From Actinostola sp. cb2023 (lineage: Eukaryota > Cnidaria > Anthozoa > Actiniaria > Actinostolidae): a stretch of DNA of 64,000 nucleotides. Each line of letters starts with the position of its first letter. The first letter of the stretch is position 1. The notes below the pieces were generated by a model. That model searched no databases, was not told where the DNA came from, and was given only the letters and a program-made list of their open reading frames with translations. Positions 22,866 through 34,192 of the stretch are shown one piece after another. The position numbers and the translations under genes are program-made. Location of the stretch: assembly GCA_033675265.1 (NCBI GenBank), contig JAUJYZ010001345.1:1-64000 (forward strand). The letters run 5' to 3'.

Positions 22866-24640
22866 AAGTGTCCATCTGTATATATAATAGATCTGTTATA
22901 CATCAGATTCGCGAGTGAGCTATTTTTAGAACTGAGTTCAAGCGCGCGCTCGATGATGTGTTGTGGCGTTGGCAACAGCGAGCGCATTTCACTGCTAAAA
23001 TGTTTTCAAAAACCAGTCAAATAAATCCTTTTCTGTTTTGCCATTTCGCTCCTTCGTGATCAAAAATGATTTTGATCCTTATCAATGTGGATAGTATTGT
23101 CAAGAAAAGCTTAATGGTACTGAAAATAGATAGCAATGTCATTGTTGTTTATGATTTTGCTTTTTACGGATTAATTGTAATTAGACTTCAACTAATCACA
23201 CAAAAGTTTGAAATTTCATGCATTTTTGATCATGAAGGAGCAGGAAAAATGTATACTTACACTCATAAAATCAAACTTATAAAAACATACGATTTTCCGC
23301 ATCTCAGTTCTTTCAATTCGCTAAGTATGGCGCTGAAGTGTTTTCAAACAAAAACGTTTTACCGGGATAAGGTTATTTTTACGATGGTTTTGTATGAATT
23401 ATTTCCTCAAAAATTTTCCAAGGAAAGATATCAAGTTAAAAATATTCATAACGCTGGTTGCCAATTTTTAAAAGGTTTTCGATTTTAGGGTAGTTATCAC
23501 GAGAAACGTGAAACAAATTCAAATGAGCGATTCTAGGACCATTTATGCCCACCGTATATGAATCAAGAAAATTATATTAATTACAATAATTCGCAAGAAA
23601 AACTAATAAAATAACAAGGAAAGCATTCTGATTTGGTTCAAATTCTCACAACCTCGCGCGTTGACGTAGCTACGATTTGAAGTTTTTGAAAACTCTTTTT
23701 GCTTTACAAAAAGATTAGAAAAAAAGTTAACATGACAGTTTAAACAAGTTAACTGACATGATAGCGATAATAGAGAACTATTGACAAGCTTCCTCTTTTA
23801 TGTCATGACAAGCATTTCATCTCTTATTTTGGCAGAAAAGCGAATGAAAACAAATCCAAAGTTTATCGTACGGTTCGCCGGATTGAAAGTGAATCGATTC
23901 AGTAAATATAATTCGTGAAAATTCAACGATGTTTTAACCCTCAATCTTCTGTAATACAAGGGCAAATGTGACTGCATTATGTCAGTCGACGTCAAGTCCA
24001 ATGCAGGGTGTAAAATAGCTCAAAAGACGGCAAATTTAAGCACAAGATTCAACAAGATTGGCCGGATTTTCACGGCAAAGAACAACTTTCACTGTAAATT
24101 CATTCAACTTCATTCAATGTTTAATATTCTGCAATAAACAAACGACCAAATAATTATAATAACTGTTTTATTGTCTAAAACTGATCAAGGTTTTCATCAT
24201 GTGCCTGATTGTAATTTACACTTTTACAGCATCAAGTTTTATCAAGAAACTAGAGTGTTCATTGTTCGTAGCTTTCGCCGTGAAATGAAATTTTAGCTGT
24301 GAATGAGGTTTGACAAAATCATTTCTCACCTTAACTACGACCTTAGCTTCCCTTGTTTATACACATAACATAATACTGATAATACTGCATTGTAGAAACT
24401 CCTTTTTACTGTGGAATAACCTTGAATTTTCCTTGACAAATCGAAGAACATTCCTGCAATCGCATTGTAGTTGAAAGCCAGATACCCAAAACATGTAATT
24501 TTCGCTGTCAATCATATCCTGTGAACCAATCGCGCGCGGTAATTTTGAGACGTCAACACCACAACCACAAAATATTGACGTCTCAAAATAAAACAAAGTG
24601 CCTTGAAAATCGTGATACTGTATTTTATTTTAAATATATA
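22866..24640. other. Repeat-like non-coding interval
   Basis: A 140-codon open frame at 23066-23488 has no family signature and lies in AT-rich repeat-like sequence, so I do not call it a gene. A hairpin around 24546-24590 pairs TTTTGAGACGTCAA with TTGACGTCTCAAAA. Confidence 0.45.
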
Positions 24641-24711
24641 ATATATATAAGGACATGAACAGCTAAAGAACGATCTACTAAAGAACATGATTATTTAGAT
24701 GCTTGACTTAC

Positions 24712-25537
24712 CTTTCCTTGGTTATACAACATGTTTCTCCTTCTCTTATTAAAGCTTATTTCTATGTAGGGCAATGATGGAAGCTTCGTCTCTTTGGGTT
24801 GGCAGGTACTTGGTCGACTTTCTTGCTCGTCTTCTTCACTGAATGTACAGCGGGGACATGAGCTGTGGTCATAATTGATCCATAGCTCACATCCCCACGG
24901 TACATATACTTTGGAGGTCGGGTCTACCTTGCAGACGATGGAGCTGTCCCCAAATTGCCGAGCTATCGAGTCAGTGCCAAACACTGAAGCAATCTCAGCA
25001 GCAGTGCACACGAACTTGACATTCATGTTACCAGAAAGTCAAGTTCGCGTTCTTCCCCGAGGAGAAAAGTTCCTTTTACAAAGAGAGTCGAAAATGCTCT
25101 CTTAGTAAAAGGTACTTTTACACGTACTCTCCGAGAAAGACCAGCGTCATTCTCGGGAGTACGTCGAAATTGTAGCTTGTCAAATATCACTAATTTGACG
25201 AACCACCATTCCCGATCCTCATCGCTGAGAATCGGCAGCTCTTCTAGGGCAATTACACTGCTGTTGGGATTGCCAGCGTTTGTTGCTAGATAGCTGGACA
25301 ATTCTCGATTGTCTGCGAGGCAGACCCACGAGTTTGCATCTTGGTCGTATCCTTTCCACTTAACAAAGACTTCAGTTTCTCTGTTTTCCTTTATCTCTTC
25401 CATCTCCTAAAGCTGATTTTCTTTTTTTGGTGTATTTTTTTGTTTTGTTTTGTTTTTTGATTGGAATCATCTCAAATTCGAGATCAAACTCGTCGAATCT
25501 TTTGGGCCTTTTTGTGGACCGCATTCCCGCCATCTTT
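24712..25537 (-). pseudogene. Chromodomain-like protein, broken 5' exons
   Basis: On the minus strand an ATG at about 25537 starts MAGMRSTKRPKRFDEFDLEF. An A-rich tract (about 25475-25425) brings a frame change into an open frame containing EVFVKWKGYDQDANSWV (near 25370-25320). That is the aromatic-cage core of a chromodomain, which binds methylated histone tails in nuclear proteins and some transposons. The frame runs to a stop overlapping an ATG at 25023-25026 and continues one frame over to a clean splice donor (G|GTAAGT) at 24712/24711. Downstream exons to the left were not found. The second half contains YVPWGCELWINYDHSSCPRC, with no recognised domain. It may be a degenerate host gene or part of a transposon. 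Confidence 0.5.
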
Positions 25538-25641
25538 GTTTTGAATGATCCACAGGGTAAAGTCCGACACCCCAAATATGGAATTGATTATACCATACAT
25601 GGAATACGCATGGAAATCGACAATAACAATATAGTGGAAAT

Positions 25642-26160
25642 TTGATATATAAAGACATCAACATCAAAACTTTAGTAACTGACAGGCATCCACAAATTCA
25701 AAAATATGCAAGAGAAAATATGCCAAACACAGATCATGAATATGACTCGTGGCATGCTGTAAAAGGTAGGGAAAGTGTAGATTATTCTACACCATCATAT
25801 TTTATCATGTCACTCAGATTTAGGGTGAGCCCTCTATTTGAATGATTTAAAATTATCTAGATCTTATTACATTATTTCTTTGTTTTAAGTAGGAATGTAA
25901 AAAAAAATGCTAAGTTGGCAAACGAAAAAGATTGCAGTTTGGTAGGTGAATGGAAACAAAGTGTAGTTAACTATATGTACTGGTGTGCAAGCTCAACTCC
26001 ACCTGATCAGCCTGAACTAAAAGTGGCTAAATGGTTATCTATAAGTAACCATATAGAAAATTGGCATGATAATCATGAAGATCCTTTATTCCCAAGATGT
26101 GTTCATGCACCATTGCCCAGAAATGAAAAACGAAGGAAATGGTTTAATCTAAGTAGGAAT
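25642..26160 (+). pseudogene. Transposase-like gene fragment (DRH...WH motif)
   Basis: Two exon-like blocks. The first (about 25642-25766) reads VTDRHPQIQKYARENMP followed by DHEYDSWHAVKG and a donor GTAGGG. The second (about 25893-26150) reads GEWKQSVVNYMYWCASS, then KWLSISNHIENWHDNHEDPL and FPRCVH, and ends at a GTAGG donor. I recognise TDRHxxIxKxxRE...HxxDxWH...NHxxN as the core of a widespread animal transposase-like family, probably Kolobok/THAP-associated; that name is from memory. The ends are missing and no frame covers the whole, so it is a decayed fragment. Confidence 0.55.
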
Positions 26161-26243
26161 ATATAATAGTAATTTTTAATTCCAATTAAATACAAAATGT
26201 GTCATTTATGACAGAATACAATGTACATTTTAATGCACTTAAA

Positions 26244-26380
26244 AGTGCTCGCACTTAATCCATGAAACAGTAATAACTAATTAGTGCTAAATAGCACTAA
26301 TTAAATAGAAAACAAATCATTTTGTGCTATTTACTACTATTTAATCAGTAAACTATTTCATGGATAAAATATTTGCACAG
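26244..26380. mobile_element. MITE copy of the AGAGTGCAAAC family
   Basis: Diverged copy with inverted CCATGAAACAG...CTATTTCATGG arms and the family core. Its right end supplies the polypyrimidine-poor acceptor (TTTGCACAG) used by the following exon at 26381. Confidence 0.7.
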
Positions 26381-27640
26381 GGAAACAATAGTGGTAAAGA
26401 AGTGGTTGACTCAATATATGATGCAAGCCAAGGGCAAACAGTGGAATTCACAGCTGAAACTTATAAAAACAGCACAGGGCTTACAAGACCTCGATTGTAC
26501 TTGCTAAGTCGTCTAATAGAAAGGTACATTTAGCTTAATATAACTTTCTTAGCTATAAAAGAAGACCAGCAGTAATATATGACATGTTAATAGCAGGAGT
26601 CCATTATTTGAGCCTTAATCTTCCATATTTGGTAGTGAGTCTACCTGTTCCCTGATTATGTTACTTTTGCAACTGCAACCAATCAAAATGCACCAAATTT
26701 TACATAAGAAATAAAGACAGTGACTAGTTTTGCTAGTCTATTTCATTTCTGTTAAAACTATGCAAACAAAAACCTGTTCAGATTGACAATGATAATTCTG
26801 ATTGACCTAATAATTCTGATAATTCTGATTGACCTAATAATTCAGTAATAGTGTTTAACAATCAATGATAAGTGAGAGTTCTGTCTTTCCGTGACAATCT
26901 ATTAGATAAGCAAGATTGATATTATTGTTATTATTATAATTATTTATCAATACCACATGTACAATTAATTGTACAGATACGATCATATCCCTGAATCAGA
27001 CATCAATTTTGACGATGATGATGGTGCCTTAAATTATATATCTGTATTTGCAACTGTACCTGAAAGAAATGCAACAGCTACTTGTACAAGCGTCACAGCA
27101 GATGATAATGAAAATACTGATACAGATGCAGTTAAACCATTGACACAGACATCTGGCCTTGTTGGTACTTCTCAAGAAAGACAAGAGATCTTCAATGACA
27201 TTCAGAAGCAGCTAGACGACTCTCTTGGTATTGATAGAGCAAAAGAGGCCAAGAAAGCAGAACAAGAAAAGGAGGAACAGTATTTAAAAAGGATTCAGAA
27301 GATCAGAGAAAGAAGAGTTTTACCAGAACCAGAAACTGGTGTTCCTGTCCGGTTCAGGCATCCATCTCTTGGTGTCATAACAAGGAAATTCCAATGCTCT
27401 GCCACAATGCAAGCTGTCTATGACTGGGTTGGTTCTGTTTGTGAAAAGCCAAAGTACTTGACTCTATGCAGATTTCCTAGGGAAACGCTATATCCAGATG
27501 AAAAGTTGCTCAACCACCATGTTAATGATTCAAGAGCAAGACCATCCTGTGCAACTGCCATGCGATGATGATGTTGTGGTCATAAATGATGGTAGTCCAA
27601 TAATAAGTCTTGATGACACACTACTTTTTAAATTTTTTTA
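26381..27640 (+). pseudogene. UBX-domain gene, 3'-truncated
   Basis: Exons 26381-26523 (GNNSGKEVVDSIYDASQGQ...) and 26976 onward join in phase. A coiled, charged stretch (AKEAKKAEQEKEEQYLKRI) precedes GVPVRFRHPSLGVITRKF and MQAVYDWVGS, which match a UBX fold, a ubiquitin-like module that usually binds the AAA ATPase p97. I have seen this arrangement fused to HECT-type ubiquitin ligases in cnidarian gene sets (recall, not proof). Near 27525 a frameshift moves the reading frame to CDDDVVVINDGSPIISLDD, after which coding ends about 100 bp before the A1 repeat of the retrotransposon. No HECT domain follows, so the 3' part is lost or lies outside the window. Confidence 0.6.
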
Positions 27641-27745
27641 ATTTTTAATGTTTATTGATTTTTCCAACAATATTCATATATACACAAAACATACACTACA
27701 AAACACAACAGAAGGGGAAAAAAACATTAATTACACATTATTTTT

Positions 27746-28312
27746 AATGTGGTTAAATGAAATTTAGGAAAAGTTAGAATCGAGCTAAGTAGCACTACAT
27801 CATTGCTAAATGTACTATTGCCACGCAAGTTCACTGCTCATGACCTGCATTGTCGCAAGCGTCATTTGGTGACCCACGCTAAGAGTTGTTACGCGATCAC
27901 ACGCTAATTTTGAGATCACGCTAGCTTGACCTTTGGTCAACGACTCTACCCGCGCACATGGTTCGCAGACCAGAGTATTACGATTCTTGCTATTGCCAGC
28001 TTCTCGCTAGCATTCCCGCTATCGCTATTGGTCCACGCTAAGGGTATCACGATCACACGCTAATCTTGTGATCACGCTAGCTGCTCATGGTTCGCAGACC
28101 AGAGTAATACGATTCTTGCTATTGCCAGCTTATCGCTAGCATTCTCGCTATCGCTATTGGTCCACGCTAAAGGTAATTCGATCACACGCTATTTTTGTGA
28201 TGACGCAAATCTGGCATGTGGCCAACAACTGCCTGGCAAGGTTCGCACACCAGAGCAACACGATACTCACGATCGTGGCTTCGCTAGCACATTGCCATTG
28301 CTACGTGAATTC
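27746..28312 (+). repeat. Split direct repeat A1
   Basis: Matches 39191-39760 from AATGTGGTTAAATG to CTACGTGAATTC with scattered substitutions. Internally it holds a tandem pair of about 125-bp units built around CACGCTAAGGGTATCACGAT and TTCGCAGACCAGAGTA. Confidence 0.92.
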
Positions 28313-28351
28313 TTGCTCTGAATATCTGCTTATTGCTATTGAATATCCGCT

Positions 28352-29521
28352 ATGCCTCGATCAACCCGCAACAGTAAGGACGCGATGGAACGTCCTGTTG
28401 GGAATATCGTATCGTCAAACGCAGTGCTCTCGCCTCAAGATCGGCAAGAGTTGATTCGGGATATCGTTCACGCTGTTCTGGCCGCCACGGCCGCGACAAA
28501 TACAGAATCACCACAATCTGTACCGCTGGCTTCATCTTCATTATGGAACCCAGTGGCAAGTGCTTGCTCTTCGCAGGATGTACCAGGTACGTCAGTTTTA
28601 CCTGTGCCCTCTTTTGCGAACACGTTTGTTGCTACTACTAGCGCGACGTCTTCGGCGCCCGTATATAGCGCCACGCCCGCTACAATACCACATACAATGC
28701 CAGTGGTATCGTTGGCCCCGCAAGTTACGCTCGCTACAATGCCAGCTACAATGCCAGCTACAATGCCAGTAGTATCATCAGTTACGCCAGTACTGCACCA
28801 ACCCTTCGTTGTTGGCCCGGGTTGCTCACCCGTGCCATCGAAGTTGGTAACGCATATTGTAAGCGGCAAGTTTGTGGATTTGAGCGAGCTAATTGCCACA
28901 AATCTAGTGGAAGCCGAGAATGAACCACAATTGTTCTTTGACGGTCGTATGGTATTGACCTCCACGCCTAAACGCCAGCGTCGAAAGATCGAGGACATAG
29001 TAACCTGGGTAGAGGCTTTTAATATTTATACGCTCGTGCTAACTTCGTACTTTCCACATCGCTGGAGAGACTTATCGCTTTACCTACATTTAATCCTGCG
29101 CACCTATCGCCAATTTAATGGTCGAGCCTGGCTGTTGTACGACAAAGCGTTCCGTGAGAATGCAGCGGCGACCAAGCTTACCGACTGGTCAACGATCAAT
29201 ACGCAATTGTATAGTTTTCACTCAGCCGGGTCGACCCCACGCTCTAACATCGGTCCACAAGCAACGGAAGGTCAACTACCCAGGGGCACCAACAACAGCG
29301 ACACAATCTGCCGTTCTTGGAACCGGGGTCAGTGTTCATCGCGCTATACGTCGTGTCGCTTCGCACATAAGTGCTCACTGTGCTCTGGTCTCCACCGCCG
29401 CCTGGAGTGCCCTGGTAATTTGGGAGAGAAGACGGGAGATGGCAAGAGTCCATCGGACTACAAGCGTAGAACATCGTCTCCCGATGCGCTCGTTGACAAG
29501 TCAAAGTCGAAACGTCGTTAA
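28352..29521 (+). CDS. Gag-like protein of the Ngaro/PAT-like element
   Basis: A 389-codon ATG-initiated open frame 40 bp downstream of A1. The N-terminal 170 residues are Ala/Thr/Pro-rich with a short repeated MPAT motif. A more ordered region follows (residues about 180-270, with VEAFNIYTLVLTSYF and WLLYDKAF). Near residues 322-350 it has a CCCH-type finger (CRSWNRGQC, CRFAHKC) followed by CSLC and a later Cys, a pattern typical of DIRS/Ngaro Gag. The product would package the element RNA into cytoplasmic particles. The frame is intact and the C terminus is basic (KSKSKRR). Confidence 0.8.
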   Translation: MPRSTRNSKDAMERPVGNIVSSNAVLSPQDRQELIRDIVHAVLAATAATNTESPQSVPLASSSLWNPVASACSSQDVPGTSVLPVPSFANTFVATTSATSSAPVYSATPATIPHTMPVVSLAPQVTLATMPATMPATMPVVSSVTPVLHQPFVVGPGCSPVPSKLVTHIVSGKFVDLSELIATNLVEAENEPQLFFDGRMVLTSTPKRQRRKIEDIVTWVEAFNIYTLVLTSYFPHRWRDLSLYLHLILRTYRQFNGRAWLLYDKAFRENAAATKLTDWSTINTQLYSFHSAGSTPRSNIGPQATEGQLPRGTNNSDTICRSWNRGQCSSRYTSCRFAHKCSLCSGLHRRLECPGNLGEKTGDGKSPSDYKRRTSSPDALVDKSKSKRR

Positions 29522-30129
29522 TAGACTTAAATACTCTTTAGCGATATCGCTAATTAGCTAATTACTATTAGCCTTCTTACTGTTACTGTTGGGTTATACC
29601 CCATTGCATATTGCCTTTACCGCGATCGTTAATCGGCGTAGTTTTTATTTAAAATATGCATGGCAAAGCGTACATGTAATTCAATCGTTGCAATTGTTGT
29701 GTACGTGTTAAAATTGAAGGCGTGTCGTTTCATGTTACACGTTATCTGTCATTGATCAGTTCGTGGTCAAAATCCGCAATTAGACGTTGTACTGCACTAG
29801 AATTGATTTAGAACATTAATGCATGCTTTCATGTATTCATTACTGTTGCTGCTCTTTGATCCTCGATAAAGCGTAGGCCCCCTGCTATTAGGGTCAATGT
29901 TTTTCATTTGAGACATCCTTGCTTGTCAACGCATAGATCCCATCATGTCTCATAAGATCCTAGTGTCAATATTACAGCAAAAATAATAGTCTAGGACTGG
30001 AGTGTTACTTATAGCAGTTTGCATTGTCTATTGTATCTAAAGTTTAGCGTGAGTAGTAGGTGCACTACTCAGTGTGGCTTTACTAAAGCAATGAACGACT
30101 AGTGTTAATATTGTGTATTCGTTTCAGCG
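29522..30129 (+). other. Gag-RT spacer of the retrotransposon
   Basis: About 600 bp of AT-rich non-coding DNA between the Gag stop and the RT frame. It ends with TTCGTTTCAG immediately before the RT reading frame, which looks like a splice acceptor. RT may therefore be expressed from a spliced RNA, because no ATG opens the RT frame. Confidence 0.45.
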
Positions 30130-31287
30130 TTGTTTGGCCTTCCTCCTGTTTCTGCAGTCACGCCTCTCAGGGTCGATCATTTTGCCCAGGAATTAGTGCT
30201 ACATCCTGATCAAGCCCAGGTTGCATACGTTCTAAGAGGCATTCGCGATGGCTTTCAGGTTGGCTTTCGTAGTCATCACAAGTTAAAACAGGCTAAGAAA
30301 AACAAAGAATCCGCAATCAACAATCCTCAGGTCATAGACAGTTACCTAAATAACGAGGTACAATTAGGTAGAGTCGCCGGGCCCTATGTTGCTCCCCCCT
30401 TAGCCCATTTGCAAGTTAGCAGCTTTGGAGCGATACCTAAGCGTGGTCAGCCTGGGAAGTGGAGGCTCATTGTGGACCTGTCTTCTCCTAGGGGCCTTAG
30501 TGTGAATGACGGGATTGATCGCGAGGATTTCACCTTGCAATACGTAAGAGTGGATCAAATTGTAAAAATGGTTTCCAATTTAGGTCGGGGTGCTATGTTG
30601 GCTAAGTTTGATGTTGAGGCTGCATACCGAAACATTCCCGTCCACCCTTCTGATAGGTATTTGCTTGGCATGTAATGGCGCAATAATTATTTTGTTGACT
30701 TGGCTTTACCTTTTGGCCTCCGTTCAGCTCCGTTTATTTTTAACTCGGTGGCGTCCATGGTGGAATGGATTCTAGTTAATAATTACCAAGTCTCCAATCT
30801 GGTTCATTACCTAGATGATTTTATCATGGCAGGCCCTGCTGGTTCAAACACATGCGCAATTAATTCCAATAAGTCACTTCAAGTTTGTCAGGATCTAGGT
30901 CTACCCTTGCACCCAGACAAGTGCGTTGGCCCTTGTACTACCATGGTGGTGCTGGGGATTGAGTTAGATTCAATTAATCATATTGCCCGGTTACCAGCCG
31001 ACAAATTGCTCAATCTTCAACAGTTAATCACCTTGTGGCGAGCACGGCGCTGGTGCAACAAACGTCAATTAGAATCATTGATTGGCTATCTACATCATGC
31101 AGCTAAGGTGGTTTGGCCTGGTCGCACGTTTATCAGACGTATGATTGATTTGCTTTGCTGCTTTCGCAAACCTGAGCATCCGATACGGCTTAACTGTGAA
31201 TTTCGTCGCGATCTGGAATGGTGGTATCAATTTCTCAATGCTTGGCATGGAGTGAGTTTCTGGCTGTATCCTGTCATTCCTGTCATT
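30130..31287 (+). pseudogene. DIRS/Ngaro-type reverse transcriptase, interrupted
   Basis: The frame opens without an ATG after TTTCAG and reads LFGLPPVSAVTPLRVDHFA, then the RT core: GKWRLIVDLSSPRGLSVND, LAKFDVEAAYRNIPVHPSD, LALPFGLRSAPFIFN and the catalytic YLDDF (near 30808), with the later thumb-region LESLIGYLHHAAKVVWPG. A TAA at 30673-30675 replaces one codon between LLGM and WRNNYF; otherwise the frame is open. The protein is cut at PVIPVI by the transposon at 31288, and the remainder (RNase H) resumes at 37596. It would make cDNA from the element RNA. Confidence 0.88.
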
Positions 31288-31875
31288 GACACCGCGGAAA
31301 TACGTTTTCGATCACTCTATTGTACTGGTCAGCAGCATCTCACCATAAACTACAATTCGCCGGTGTTTTTACTTTTTTACTCGTGAGAAAATGTAACTTC
31401 AAATGATAAATAACTGATAAAGAGTCAATAAAAATAACAAAAATCCTTCATTTAGTCTTTTTCACGTTCATAACCTTTCATAGTTTGTTGTTTACAAGAA
31501 CGAAAGTGAATTATTTTGATTTTAAAATGTGATCTAAACTCGATTGTTTTCGTCCACGATACAACGCCAATCGACATTTTTTTTAATACAATTGTCCGTA
31601 AAATCTCAAATCTTAGCCGTAATACTCAATACTTAGGACTAATACTTACATAACAGAGAGTTAAATTAATTTAAAAATAGATATGTCTTGCCAAAGAGAA
31701 ATGATGCTTGCACACGGTACAAACAAACAAATTAAAATTATCAGATAAAAAGTGTACGTAGATCTTGGTGTCTGACGACAGCACTTGAGCTTATCATGTC
31801 ATCTTGTCTCCTCAACCATGCTATGTTTTTCATCTAAAACGAGACAGTCGTCTCACAATTGCTCTGGAAATCTAA

Positions 31876-32166
31876 GACGTAGCAACACAGAAACGTATCG
31901 ATGTGCCATTAAATGAATACCTCTGCCAGCACCACTTCGACCAAATTCGTCGTAAAAACAACAAGCGGTGTTCGTGTCCATCCACTTGGGGCCATTCAAA
32001 ATCACTCCACGTACACCGAATTCCCACACAATACCATCCTCTCCTTGACATAGCTGGTGGAAAAGTAGATAATTACATCCCTGGCACCAGGTGGTGCAAC
32101 AAGTGCCACAAAGAGGCCCCAAAGAGATTTTTGGAGGATCCAGAAAATAAGGCAAAACGTCAAAAA
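31876..32166 (+). pseudogene. Nested transposon gene: N-terminal zinc-motif exon
   Basis: The open frame after a TAA at 31873 reads NEYLCQHHFDQIRRKNNKRC, CSCPSTWGHSK, then GTRWCNKCHKEAPKRF and a GTAAGA donor at 32167. The Cys/His spacing (CxxHH...CxC...CxxC) suggests a compact zinc-binding domain, which could be the DNA-binding part of a transposase. I know no named family for it. The first exon and true start are not identified; the in-frame TAA just upstream may be a nonsense mutation, since the codons before it (KRDSRLTIALEI) look coding-like. Confidence 0.55.
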
Positions 32167-32906
32167 GTAAGAACAACAATAATTAAGCTTAACTATTTTT
32201 TAAATCAAAATAATAAAACAACTTTATTAAATGGTCCAATATACATTGTATATACAGATGAACACTTAGTTGAGTTGAGTACATCAGAACAGGTAATTAA
32301 CTTAATTAATTATATTTTTAAATTGAAATAATTAAACATCTAGTGGTTCATTTTTCAATATCAAACCTCAGCACTAAAATATACCACCACATTTTTTTTG
32401 CAAAGAAAAAATACAGGAACCTCATGCAAATCTACCTACTGTGTGTCATATTTTCAGTGACTGTTATGTTTTACAGGATAGTCAAAATGCCAGCACCAAA
32501 TCGCCAGATCCAGATATTACACCAAGCACTAATTCTTTCACAAAACAACAAACAATGGTAATAATTGATTATTTAATTTATTACAGACATTTTAGTGATA
32601 GAGTGAAAACTATAAATAACTAATTTGTACTAAACAATGTTTTACAATAGGATGATTATACTCATTGGAACATTGTTTCAAATGGGAAATTTGGACAGAT
32701 GTTATTTGGCAAAGATGGTGATGTCATGCTGGAAGCATCCACCTGGGAAAAAATTCAGAATAAGCTGAATGGTAAACACCTATAAATTCTTCTATTTTCT
32801 AAATCACAAGTGAACAACTGAACCCGCTTTATAGATTAGTTATCACTATTTGCGGGTTGTTTGTGATATTCTAAATTAATTTGAAAACCTTAATAAATAG
32901 AGGTTG

Positions 32907-33015
32907 TTAGTCGGTTAAGCTTCTAATACGGCTGATTGGTTAATTTTCATCACACGATTCTGCATGAATGATGAGTAACAATTCACACAGCCGTATTAGA
33001 TGCTTAACCGACTAA
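32907..33015. mobile_element. 109-bp MITE in an intron of the nested transposon
   Basis: TTAGTCGGTTAAGCTTCTAA is mirrored by TTAGATGCTTAACCGACTAA, with AATACGGCTG/CAGCCGTATT continuing the stem. The loop sequence (GATTGGTTAATTTTCATCAC and following) recurs at 33136-33175 without the arms. Confidence 0.8.
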
Positions 33016-33271
33016 TAAGTTGTTTATTATATATTTTGTCAAAGAAACTAGCTATTTTGGTGATAGAAAAACAACAAATTACAGTGAAATTTCTGTACGA
33101 GCGCGCGCTAGCCAACTGTCAATTTCTCGCACGCTGATTGGTTAATTTTCATCACACGATTCTGCATGAATGATTGGAAAGCCAGTTTGAAGTAACTACC
33201 CAAAATATGGTCCCATATTTCGTGCGTTCTTGTGCAAATTTCGTGCGTTCTTTGACAAAAAATATAATAAA

Positions 33272-33331
33272 ACATTGTATTGAATGTATTGTATTGTATT
33301 GCATTGTATTGCAATGTATTGTATTGTATAG
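33272..33331. repeat. (TATTG)n microsatellite
   Basis: About eleven units of TATTG with variants (TGAATG, CATTG, CAATG). Confidence 0.9.
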
Positions 33332-33997
33332 TGAATCCACTACTTCTACAAATTACCATATATAATCCAATATTATTCTAAAAATATTTCACTTTTTTGA
33401 AATCCTAAGAACCCACTTTTGAGCAAAAACCTCAACAACCTAGGTAAAGCTATGGAACAGCATCATGACAGAAAACAACTTGTGAATCACAAGTCTATGA
33501 AGGATTTCATTCTACAACAATCCCCAGATCTTTATAGCACATTACTGGAAAGCATTTCCTCTGAGAGACATGGAGAAAAAAGAGCCCAACTTCAAGAAAA
33601 GAGGATCACTTCCCTCATTTGGCAATTATTGTTCTTTAGGTATTTAGATTTATAAAAACAATAAGATAAGAAAATAGTACACTGCCCATATATGTACAGT
33701 CTCATCAATAAGTGATGAGCATACCCAGTGATGTTTTTCTTAGAACTTACTGTTTTTACTATACTTTCCCTTTAGAAATCAAAAACATGGTGAATTTTTA
33801 GATGAAAGTGCCATTTTTTTGGAGCTTCATGGACTAAACTCAAGTGGAATGTCGCTAGGAAGTGTAATGGGATTTTCAAGGCACCCTAAGACCAAGACAG
33901 CTAAGAAGCATGAGATTGCATCAACCCACATCAAGAGACTAAGGGAAAAATACTACCACATATTTAACAAGGTATAAATACAAATACATATACAATA

Positions 33998-34139
33998 GAG
34001 TGCAAACCATATGTCCGTGAAATAGTACTATTACTAAATAGTACTAAATAGTGTTATCTCTATTGTTTTCTATTGTTTGATCAGTGCTATTATAGTACTA
34101 CTTAGTTAGTACTGTTTCACGGACATATGGTTTGCACTC
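33998..34139. mobile_element. Best copy of the AGAGTGCAAAC MITE family
   Basis: 142-bp element flanked by TA. Left arm GAGTGCAAACCATATGTCCG, right arm CGGACATATGGTTTGCACTC. The core carries CTATTGTTTTCTATTGTTTG between AAATAGTACTA-type inverted words. It lies in an intron of the nested transposon gene, so it is at least the third layer of insertion at this site. Confidence 0.9.
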
Positions 34140-34192
34140 TAACAAAACATATAACACTTAATAATATGATTACAAAGAAAATAGTGTAACAG

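Larger units (their letters stand above)
32258..33971 (+). pseudogene. Nested transposon gene: middle exons
   Basis: A series of short exon-like blocks with AG/GT borders: about 32258-32292, 32477-32557, 32651-32771, 33424-33639 and 33776-33971. Readable pieces are DDYTHWNIVSNGKFGQMLFG, KSMKDFILQQSPDLYSTLL, and SSGMSLGSVMGFSRHPKT followed by HIKRLREKYYHIFNK. No catalytic motif is evident and not every phase could be matched by eye, so the exon list is approximate. A MITE (32907-33015) and a TATTG microsatellite (33272-33331) sit in the large intron before 33424, and another MITE (33998-34139) follows 33971. Confidence 0.5.

Noticed and set aside
23066..23488. 140-codon open frame
   Set aside because: No recognisable domain, poor start context, and AT-rich repeat-like surroundings with unremarkable composition.
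28468..28998. 176-codon minus-strand open frame
   Set aside because: Antisense shadow of the Gag frame, caused by its GCN/ACN-rich codons.
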